Shown here: in pieces, positions 36,501 to 48,500 of the stretch
Numbering within the stretch: the stretch's first letter is position 1
Layout of the letters: the number at the start of each line of letters is the position of its first letter
From: Xenopus tropicalis
Lineage: Eukaryota > Chordata > Amphibia > Anura > Pipidae
Reading direction: 5' to 3'
Assembly: GCF_000004195.4 (NCBI RefSeq)
Contig: NC_030679.2
Location: 20,427,212-20,491,211 of the forward strand
Length of the DNA stretch: 64,000 nucleotides
Notes under the pieces: generated by a model
Database searches by the model: none
The model's input: the letters and a program-made list of their open reading frames with translations, nothing else
Told to the model about the DNA's origin: nothing
Translations under genes and position numbers: made by a program

Positions 36501-39500
36501 CTCTGTGTCCAATACTCTCCGCTTGATTGTGCCATAGTTCGTCTCGTAAGTATCTGACATTGAGCTAGATGAAGCCCAACTTTGCCGAGATTCATTTAGT
36601 TCTAAACTGTTGTTTGAGTGCCTTTTTCCTTTGGTACAGTCTTCACTACATGTTTCATCTGTGCTGCAGTTTGCGGACTCTGTCTCAGCAATTGGGGAAT
36701 CAATGTGTGATTGGCGGTAAGTGCTTAAGCGGTCCAGTCCCTTCTGCAAAGTCTGGAAATTGTCATGTGAACTGCTAGAACAAGATGTCCAACTGCCCCG
36801 ACCACTGTCTACCGGCTCTACCGATATGTGGTCATGAGCTATGTCCTCACTGCTTGCGCAAGCTATGAAATTCCGGACTGCAGGGTGCCTTGCATGGAGC
36901 CAGCTATGAGAAAGAAATTATATGTTGAAGATTTATAAACAGATCAGCATGTGTGTCAATGTAATAAAACAGCCTAAGCTTTAACAGACACAAACAATGT
37001 GCATATTTTAACTTCATCTGTTATAAGGGCAGGGGGGTAGGATTAATCTACTACATGGCGAGATATACCACAAAGTGGGGTATATACTATAACATGTTTA
37101 TTTAAGAATATAACTGGCTTAAGCCCCTACCTTGTGTTTCATTAGCGGAAGTCCATTATACAAGGGGATTATCTGTGCACTGATTTTATTTTTTTATTTC
37201 TATTTTTTCAAATTTAACAAATAAAGTTTTATAGTCTAATTATCTACCCCTCAAGGACCAGACATGGAGTAGCAGCCATCTCCCTGTTTGCCCTCTTTAG
37301 CTCCAGAAATAATAAAAGCCACATATGTTTATGTGAATTGATGCCCCTTTAAGATGACGACAGAATACCCACTAGTACTTTGGATCACTGGATTGAGCTC
37401 AGAAATTAAGGTTAGCTACATATGATAATGATGGCAAGCCATTGCTCCAGAGCAAGTTAGGGTTAAGACACACAGAGCTACTAGTAGCAGTTACTTGTCA
37501 CAGCTACTAAAATAGACAATGCTGATCATTTACTGATAATTGTCTCTACGTGTGTTTTAGCAGAGGCAATTCTCAGTATTGTCTATGGTATGCCTATTGT
37601 CTATGCCGGGTATTTTCTGGATATTAGTTGCCATGAAAAAGTAGCTGCTACTAGTAACACAGTGTGTCTTCACCCTTACTCAAATACAACATCCCTGTGC
37701 TAGAACTGGCCTTGCACACCACCAGTAATAACTGCTACTGCTCTTATAAGGGCATCAGACTTAAAGGAGAACTAAAGTTTAACTAAAGAAGTAGGGCAGA
37801 AATGTTGCATATTATGTTTTGGGCTGTGGCGTAACAGAGAAAGCAGACCCTGTGGTTGTGGGGGGTTAGTTACCATGCAGGATTGCATGTAAATCTCTGC
37901 TCCATGCCAGATCTTAAGTAGGAGAGTGGGTGGGGATTTATAGGTGACGGGGTGGGGCTGGGTGAGTTTGCTACCCTGTACTCTGAGTAGTTACACAACT
38001 GGTTTTGGCTTTCTGCACCAGCCCAAGGGATTTTCAAAAATAATTAGAGGTTTATTGTGACCAACCAAGTCTCACACAGAAACTTTTGTCAGGGATACCC
38101 TATTTTTATTTATATATACAGATTATTATATTAGTACATGGCAGCTCTGAAACCACTGAAATTAGTATTATTAGAATGTTTTAATTCAGCGGTTCTCAAC
38201 CTGGGGGTCTGCACCCCTTTCACAGGGGTCGCCCAAGACCATCGGAAAACACATATTTCTGATGGTCTTAGGAATAATTTTATGGTTAGGGGTCACCACA
38301 ACATGAGAAACTGTATTAAAGGGTTGCGGTATTAGGAAGGTTGAGAACCTTGTGTAGCTTCTGTGACAAGCAAACCTAATTTTCTGCTTGACACTCCAAA
38401 CAAAATCCTAGATGGTAACTCCCTGTGCACAATTTTGAAGGCCTAGAGTGACCATTACTGTTACAGAGCATCTAAACCTTTAGGCTGGTACAGTAAGTTA
38501 AGTATATAAAATATGCCATTTCTAGCTGTATTTATTTTTTGGGTTCCGCTCTCCTTAATTAAAATTAGCATTATTACATTAGTAATGTATAAGTTACAAT
38601 TATAAAAAGGTTTCAAAAGATTCATAAGAAAAAGAAATTTTTTTAAATGGTTACTGAGCACTAATAGCCCTTACCTACTGCAGGGCTGGTTATACTCAGA
38701 GGACGGATGGACGTCTTTTCTTTCTGATAGTCCCATTGACTCAGCATGTGAATGAGGCACACACTTTTCATCCTGCAGGGTCAACGACATGGAGTCTACT
38801 GAGCAGTTGCTGACGAGGCTTGATCGGGACGAGATCTCACTGTTGCTTGAGTCTGAGAAGTTATCAGATTTGGCCGAGGGGTTATGGGCATAGCCTGTAA
38901 TATGAGGTGAATAAATCTGACGTTGAACAGACACAGCGAACTAGGAAAATGACAGTTTGCAAATGCTGATTTAATTGCGTTCTTTTTTGACAGACCCCAG
39001 TGTCAGCTTCTTGAACAGCCCAACAAGAAGAGGTCGCCTGGAGAAGTTTGAGAGAATATAGGGGGGATAGTTGGAGGACAGGCAGGATGCACGATCGGTG
39101 AGCACCGACACGGCCAATGAGACACACTCATCTGCAGTTCTTGATCACTACATATCGGTAAATTAGACATCAAAAACTAATGACAAAGTGCTTTTGAATT
39201 TTGTTATTTGTCTTTATTTATTCACTCATTCACTGCATAAGTAAATAATCCTTTGATTGTGTGGTCCACCAAGTGAACTCATCTCTTCTCACATTCTTTT
39301 CCTTTCTTTCTCCTTCTACATCTCTCTGCTTTTTCCTCCCTCAGAGGCCTCACTAGAGGTCCCAACTTTCCTCTGTTTTGCTGTCTCTCTTAACATATCT
39401 GTTTGTTTAAAAAAGCAATAAAAAAAATATCTTATAAAAAACAAATATCGGAAGACTGCTCTTTGATGAATCATGAAGAATAAAATCATAGTTTACTGCT

Positions 39501-42500
39501 AATCTCATCTGCCTATCTAAAATCTAGGCTGCTTTTAGGGGAAGCTAAAATGATATATATTTACAATCTGCCCTCACAAGGTCAAGAAGCAGAAATTTAG
39601 TGTATAGACCACGTGGACTGGTTGTGTAATTGCATTTCGTGGCATTTCATTGCCTAGTGTTTCTATCTCCTAAAATGTCATTAGTACAAACACAAACTGT
39701 TTTAGGGTGTTACTTAAGGAAAAGAGCAAAGCCTGATCAAATCTATAACCCTATATTAGAATGGAAAAACTTCAAAACAAAATGCTAATGAAGATTTTCA
39801 CACCTCATTTATCATACATTTCCCATAAGCACAAGAGAGAAACAACATTATTTTTAACTGTTAAAATAATTGTTGGTTTCTCTAATGTAATATGATAGCA
39901 GCAAATAGCCGCTGCTGAAGAAAGGAAGGGGATGAGGCGGGATCACTGCCTGTGCGATGAAGAGGTATCATGCACCTTAGTATGCTAGTTGCCATATTTG
40001 CTGGGCAACTATGTCATGAAATGCTGGGGTCACTGTGTCATGAAATAGTGGAACCACTGTGTGATGCATTTCTACCTATAGTGCTGTGAATTGCTTGGGC
40101 AGCAGTGCCATAAAATGCTGTGGTCCCTATTTTACATTGCTGGGGCCACTGTGTCCTGAAATACTGAGACCATGCTCCACCGTGAAATGTTAGAACCATG
40201 TTTTGCCTAAGATTATTGAACAACAACAAGGGATTATTGATTTCAAAGGTTTTCTGTGTAGTTAATAAAAACAATAGCATGAACATGTCTGGTCATTTGA
40301 AACCTCCTCAGTCAATAGCTATTCAAATATATAATATATTCCAAACAACTGTGAAGTTGAAGTGACTCATGTAGGCTACAGAGGGTATGGGATCCCTTAG
40401 CTGGAACAACGCTATCTAGAAAGCTCTGAATTACTGCTACATCCATACACTCCATTTTAAGCAAATACTTCTAATTTCAAAGTTTACTTTGTTTTTCTTA
40501 AGAATAATAAAACAATACCTTGTACTTAATCATAACTAAGCTGCGTGAATCCATATTGGTGGCAAACTATTATCCTGCATCTATTTAATGTTAAAATACC
40601 AATAATAACCCACCTATTCCATAGCCACGCCGACTGCAGATCTTCTGGTTGGGATCACTGGTTAATGATGAGGAGGATCCAGAGAGGTTCATATGACTGG
40701 AATTCTCTGATCTTGAAATGTTAACAACTGTGAAAAAAAAAACAACTCACATGTGTTTTTAAAGAAAATTATGCAAAAATCCGAAAAGTTTTTAAAAGTT
40801 TCCAGTTCCAAATTAACTGTTTAGGTCCCCTACATATACACATGTGATCTCATAACCTTAAATACAAGAAGAATAAATGTCTTTTTGTAAGAATACTGAG
40901 GATTCCTTCCTTGCCTGCTTGCCTTTATTTTGCTTTACCTTTATGTGGAGATCCTTGAGGGGATGCGGCTGGGCTGGAATGCAATGATGACACAAGAGAA
41001 ACAGAGTCTTCTAACTGTGCTTTAACTGTAACCTCATCTGTCAAACCAGATATTTTCTGTGAAGATCCTGAAGCTACAAAGGATAAAAAAAATTATAGTA
41101 TTATAGTAATAATTTGAAAGTGACAGTTTTGCACAGTCTTGCAGTACTACTTATTATTTACAAAAACACACAATAATAAGCATTGTCTGTCTATTTCACT
41201 ATGCATACTAATATCTATGATAATGGTCTGAAAACTGCTGAATTTGCTTTAGGCTATACAGGTATAGGATCCCTTATCCGGAAACCCGTTATCCAGAAAG
41301 CTCCAAATTACGGAAAGCCCATCTCCCATAGACTCCATTTTAATCAAATAATTCAGAATTTTAAAACTGATTTCCTTTTTTCTCTGTAATAATAAAACAT
41401 ACCTTTTAATTGATTCCAACTAAGATATAATTAATCCTAATTGGATGCAAAACAACAAATTAATGTTTTATTGATTTTTTAGTAGACTTAAGGTATGAAG
41501 ATCCAAATTATGGAAAGACCCCTTATCCGGAATACCGGTGGTTCCGAGCATTCTGGATAACGGGTCTTATACCTGTACTATGATTTAGGCCAGTGCTGTC
41601 CAACTTCTGTTGTACCGAGGGCCGGAATTTTTCTGACCTATGTGGTGGAGGGCCGATAATGGAAGCCAGTTTTGACCACTCCCCTTTTTGAAACCACCCC
41701 CACTTGAAACCACACCCATGTTATCACATGACCATACCCATATTAATGGTTGTAGTACAGCAAAAACCTGCCATACTCTGCCTGCCCTACCCTGCCTGCG
41801 TTCCATACTTTCACTGTGTGTGCCATTCTTGGCTGGTTTGTGCCATACTTGGCCTGTGTGTGCCATTCTCTGCCTGCCCTACCCTGCCTGTGTGTGCCAT
41901 ACTCTGCCTTCCCTACCCTGCCTGCGTGTGCCATACTTTCACTGTGTGTGCCATTCTTGGCTGGTTTGTGCCAAACTTGGCCTGTGTGTGCCATACTCTG
42001 CCTGCCCTACTCTGCCTGTGTGTGCCATACTCTGCCTGCCCTATGCTGTCTGTGTGTGCCATACTCTGCCTGCCCTATGCTGTATGGCACACACAGGCAG
42101 CATACAGTGACACAATGCTGGCACTGCTCCTACAGTCTGCACAATAACTATATATTAAAAAACTTTTTAATTGCAGTACCACCTCAGTATATGTTCTTTT
42201 TGTAGTATGCAGGGATTATTTGTGGGTTTCTACTGCTCCTACAGTCTTGTCTGAGGTGTGAACAGGGGAACAATGGGGGGTGATTACAGCCTGAGCCTGT
42301 GGTGTGAATACTGCAGGGGGTGAACAATGCAGAGATTAAAAGGTGTGAACAGTACAGAGGATTACATATTTAAACAATACAGCCTTACAGCCTGAATCTG
42401 AGGTGAGAACCATGCAGGGGGGGCAGTTAATCACAGTACTGATACCATTTAAAGCTTACACAAGAGTACGCCATCAAAGCAGCCAGACAGGTGGGGGGGC

Positions 42501-45500
42501 CACACAGTGGCGGGCCGCCAGTTGGACAGCACTGATTTAGGCTATACTATGACACCTTTCATTACAATTGACACAGCCAGTCTATATATGGTTTTCTCAG
42601 TCCTTGACTGTGTTTCGCAAATTTCTGGTATACTTCATTCCTAAACTCCCTTAAAAGTAACTTTTATTATGATGCAGAGAGTGATAAATTGGTCTTCATT
42701 TTTTATTATTTGTGCTTTTTAAATTATGTAGCTCTTATTCAGCTCTCCAGTTTGGAATTTCAGTTCCTATCTGGTTTCTAGAGTTTAAATTACCCTAGCA
42801 ACCAGGCAGAGGGCCAGAAAGAGAAAGGGCCTGAATGGGAAGTGTCCGAAGAGGGCGGGAAGTAATTCAAAAACTACAGAAAATAAAAAATGAAGACCAG
42901 TTTAAATGTTGCTAAGAGTTATTCTACATACTAAAAATTAGCTTAAAAGTGAACTTTTTTCCAGAGACTACCTTAGCCTGCATCAAATCCTTCTTTAGGA
43001 AAAAGCTGCTCATTCCTCCATCTCACCCACTCACTCTCTGTTCCCTACTCCCTGCCACAGGCCGCTTGAACTCACACTCACTGGCATTTAGATATAATAT
43101 CTTGTTACATAGTTTATTTTGAAAAAAAAAAAAAAACAGATAGTAAACTAAAAGTCTCCTCCAGGAAGTGTTCCTAAAGTGAAAGAGCACAAAATGTTTG
43201 AAAAACCGTATGGCAATACACATACCTAAAAGTGTGAAATTCTTTTGGCAGCAAAATAGTTAAGGTACTAATTCTGTTTATGTCTGAAGGGGTGGCCATT
43301 TGTCCTCTGTTTTAATTATGTGGGAAAGGCTCCCCACTATTTTTTATAACATCCTAAAAACAAGTGCATCATTTCCTGACCCTGAGCCCCTCACAAAAAG
43401 AAAACTTTGGGGCTATCTACGCAAAACAGGCCCTGTGAACCTCCCCTCTATTAAACTACCTCCCAAATTTGCCTGGGACAGAGGTGGTACTTCCAGATTA
43501 AGGAGGCTGTGATGGGTTAAGTCTGTTGAACAAGATGGAGACATACTGAATTTATGAACTGGACACTGTGACACTTTAGGGATTAAATATAGACAAAGAT
43601 TTGGCTAATTTAATGGAACGAGAAAAGGTATTGACTGGTTTCGATGGCTTAATGGGCTGAATGATTTTTGTGTCTCTTATTATATGGGTCTGTATGTGAT
43701 TGTATAGATAGGTCAGTATGGGTCTGTATGTGAGTGGATAGATAGGTCAGTATGGGTCTGCATGGGAGTGGATAGATAGGTCAGTGTGGGTCTGTATGTG
43801 AGTGGATAGATAGGTCAGTATGGGTCTGTATGTGATTGTATAGATAGGTCAGTATGGGTCAGTATGTGAGTGGATAGATAGGTCAGTATGGGTCTCTGTG
43901 TGTGAGTGGATAGATAGGTCAGTATGGGTCTCTGTATGTGAGTGTATAGATAGGTCAGTACGGGTCTGTATGTGAGTGGATAGATAGGTCAGTATGGGTC
44001 TGTATGTGAGTATATAGATAGGTCATTATGGTCTGTATGTGAGAGTATAGATAGGTCAGTATGGGTCTATATGTGAGTATATAGATAGGTCAGTATAGGT
44101 TTGTGTGTGCTGGGTTCACTTGGAAGTGTTGAACTTGATAGATTTTGGTCTTTTTTCAAACTTATGTAACTATGTAACTTTGTGTGACTTTGGAAAAATG
44201 AAGGGATGCATAGGCCTTTCCAGCAGCAATTTCTTTTTTTCACAGTGAAAAGGATTTTTAGGGAGATTAGTCACCTGCTGTAGCAGAGATTTATTAGGAC
44301 GGCTAACCTCTCAAGATCTGTTTACCTGCCAACATGTAAAAATAGAAATACGGTATACTGAATTTACTTACTGCATGGAAGATGTTCCTTGGTTGGTGCT
44401 TTCTTTCGCATTGGATATAAGTTAACTGTAGGGACTTGCAATACTTGGCTCATTCTGTTTTGCTGATGGATGTGAGCTTTGGTAGTTTGGCCTGATGGCC
44501 TCAAAGGTGCAGGAGACAAGTCAGATTTTGCAGATCTTCTCTCACTTAAATTCTTTGCCACTGGGAAAAGATTGGAGTACAATACAGATTTAAGGTGGGA
44601 AAGCAATCAGACTGAGCAACAGTATTTGGAAAAGATCCCTACAGTCAAAGAGAACCCAGAATTTTTATTATACATCGCAGATAAAATCAAACTAACAATG
44701 AACATGATACTTATAACACAATATTTAGCTTTTTTCAAAATAAGAGAAAATATTGCAAAAAAACAAGTGAGCCCCAAATCATGCAATCCATACACACCAG
44801 GATGAGAATACACTAAATTTGGAAAAGCAATTCTGACTGAAACAAATAATACAGTAACCATAAGATAACATGTCAGTACCCAAATACCTCTGTTAAATTA
44901 GCAATGAACATCTGTGTCAACACCAGCCTATATGACTTGTATTGTCAAGTGATTGTGACTTTCCTTTTTCTTTAAAATACAGTGCCCTCCATGTTTGGGA
45001 CAAAGACATAGATTTTTCTTCGATTTACCCCTCTGCTCCTCAGTGTAAAATTTAAAATCAAGCAATTCAATGCTTGGCAGAGCATCTCCACAGAAGATAC
45101 TCAGCACCTGCTAATGTCTATGAAAGCAGGCATTGCATGCAAGGGATATGCAACAAAGTACTAAGCATTAATGCTTTAATATACCTACATTATAGAGGGC
45201 ACTGTAAGCATAGTTTGCTCTCTGTTGCACTGATCCTGCAGAATAGTGTAACTAAACTATTTAGCTTACTTTTTACTTGATCCCTCTCTTACTTGCCTTC
45301 CTTATTATCTGTAACACCTCTCTAGAAGAACTGCCTGAGTTCTACTGCACAGTGTTGAGCCTTCAAATTAGTATTTTGTTGGGAGTTTGCTATGCTGATG
45401 TTAGAACCCTTTCTAAGGTGGCACTCCTGCAGGGCAATGAAATAGTAACTTTTTGTGTTGGCTCATCTAGCATAGGTGTGCTCTCTACACTAGTGAAGCT

Positions 45501-48500
45501 ATCCCCAACATCACCCCCACATCTCCTACCAGAGCAGCTGAGGAAGAAAACTGGTAAGGGCTGAGTTGCGGGAGATTGCTCAGTAGCTGACTGTATTTAG
45601 CAGCCACTGCAAAAGAATAATACTTACAAGTGCTGTAGGCTGGTTCACATTGCAGTGACATTAGCTGGATCTTCTCCTCATCGATTTCCACACTCAGGTT
45701 GGAGATGTACTGTTTTACCTTCCTTGACATCTGTGCATCTTCATACAGCTTCTTAGCATTAAGGAATGAACTTCGCCGAGCCCGTTTCTTGTGACCACCT
45801 CCTTGAACATCCAGCATGTTAGAGTTTGTGCTGCCTTGGCTTAGGGACCTAAAATAGAGGAAACAATGTCCATATAAATTCACTTAAGTAAACTTAGATT
45901 TCAACTTGCTTATGCGCAGACCCATTAACAGGAATCTGATCATCAGACCCATTACATAGAACAGCCCATATTTAAACAGTTTCAAATAAAGAAAGCCTTC
46001 TCATGGATAATATATTTTTCTAATAAAAATAAGCCTTCTGGCTCTTATCAGGCTTTGTGTTAGCATACAATAGAAGGGTATGAATATATGCAAGGTTACA
46101 GCAGCCAATAAATGCAAAGAAACGTGCGTTTTAGTCTTACACTTATTAAAGTTAGAACACTTTAGAACATTTTCTTCCTGTTACTGTTCAGGTAAAAAGG
46201 TTAAAGAGAAATGCCGATATGCCCATTTGATAAGACTGTATGGTAGGTTACTTATTTAGTTATCTGTTACTTACATTGTATTTTCAGTTCTACTTTAAAA
46301 GTTACCGAAAATAAGAAATAATTGACACATCCATAAAGTTCAATCTTTGTGTCTAAATGAAACCTGCCTAACTGCTAGTTAATCCAGAGGAAGGCGAAAA
46401 GAGGGGGGGAAAATGTTCTACCTGACTCCAAGATACCAATCGGATCAATCCCTGGAACAAATGCATACTAAGCTTATTTCTGTAACCCTGTATTTTCTCC
46501 CTTGCTAACAATCTTGATGTATGTATATATATCTGCCAGTACAACCATTTTAGAGAGAGAATTCCACAGTATCAATTATAGGAAGTAAGGAGGGAATGAA
46601 AATGTTAGCAGTGCAGTGACATCTAGGAAGTGATGAATGAAAAGTGAAAGTGACTGCTATGCCTAAGGCATAGAGACAGAGAAGGCCACATATCGTGAGC
46701 TGCAGAGATTTTTAAATATATACATATATAACAAGTATGGATGTTTTAATAGAAGAATGTTGGTTTCATGCTTACTCTGAAAAGGAGTTTTATTGCACAG
46801 CTTTTTATGTCTGCGTGATTTGTTTGTCATGCATGCTCAAAAAGTTACAATCTTTTCCAAAGGTAAAGTATGTTTTTCCAAACTACAATCATTTTCCAAG
46901 AGTATACTACATTACTACAAATAGCTCTAGGATAAAAAGTGGAATTATGGAATGAAGACACCAGGTATCTTTGAAGTCCTATAGAAAGGTCCTACACTTC
47001 TTATCCACCACCTGCTAGTCATAAAAACTCATGTTAACATGCATCAGCCACTTAAAATGGATTATTTGTAAGAATTCACAATGATATTGTTGCCAGTGTA
47101 AGATATATACAGGTCCTTTTCAAAAAATTAGCATATTGTGATAAAGTTCATTATTTTCTGTAATGTACTGATAAACATTAGACTTTCATATATTTTAGAT
47201 TCATTACACACAACTGAAGTAGTTCAAGCCCTTTCTTGTTTTAATATTGATGATTGTGGCATACAGCTCATGAAAACCCAAAATTCCTATCTCAAAAAAT
47301 TAGCATATCATGAAAAGGTTCTCTAAACGAGCTATTAACCTAATCATCTGAATCAACAAATTAACTCTAAAAACCTGCAAAAGATTCCTGAGGCTTTTAA
47401 AAACTCCCAGCCTGGTTCATTACTCAAAACCGCAATCATGGGTAAGACTGCCGACCTGACTGCTGTCCAGAAGGCCATCATTGACACCCTCAAGCAAGAG
47501 GGTAAGACACAGAAAGAAATTTCTGAACAAATAGGCTGTTCCCAGAGTGCTGTATCAAGGCACCTCAGTGGGAAGTCTGTGGGAAGGAAAAAGTGTGGCA
47601 GAAAACGCTGCACAACGAGAAGAGGTGACTGGGCCCTGAGGAAGATTGTGGAGAAGGACCAATTCCTGACCTTGGGGGACCTGCGGAAGCAGTGGACTGA
47701 GTCTGGAGTAGAAACATCCAGAGCCACCGTGTACAGGCGTGTGCAGGAAATGGGCTACAGGTGCTGCATTCCCCAGGTCAAGCCACTTTTGAACCAGAAA
47801 CAGCGGCAGAAGCGCCTGACCTGGGCTACAGAGAAGCAGCACTGGACTGTTGCTCAGTGGTCCAAAGTATGTCATTCGGAAATCAAGGTGCCAGAGTCTG
47901 GAGGAAGACTGGGGAGAGGGAAATGCCAAAATGCCTGAAGTCCAGTGTCAAGTACCCACAGTTAGTGATGGTCTGGGGTGCCATGTCAGCTGCTGGTGTT
48001 GGTCCACTGTGTTTTATCAAGGGCAGGGTCAATGCAGCTAGCTATCAGGAGATTTTGGAGCACTTCATGCTTCCATCTGCTGAAAAGCTTTATGGAGATG
48101 AAGATTTCATTTTTCAGCACGACCTGGCACCTGCTCACAGTGCCAAAACCACTGGTAAATGGTTTACTGACCATGGTATTACTGTGCTCAATTGGCCTGC
48201 CAACTCTCCTGACCTGAACCCCATAGAGAATCTGTGGGATATTGTGAAGAGAAAGTTGAGAGACACAAGACCCAACACTCTGGATGAGCTTAAGGCCGCT
48301 ATTGAAGCATCCTGGGCCTCCATAACACCTGAGCAGTGCCACAGGCTGATTGCCTCCATGCCACGCCACATTGAAGCAGTCATTTCTGCAAAAGGATTCC
48401 CGACCAAGTATTGAGTGCATAACTGAACATAATTATTTGAAGGTTGACTTTTTTTGTATTAAAAACACTTTTCTTTTATTGGGCGGATGAAATATGCTAA

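Noticed and set aside
41688..42205. Cys/Pro-rich frames of 129-147 codons
   Set aside because: They arise from the TGTGTGCCAT minisatellite in overlapping frames.
45485..45627. Extension of the rapgef6 exon frame below 45628
   Set aside because: The frame stays open past the GTAAGT donor, but the next exon (44372-44560) joins in phase only from 45628.
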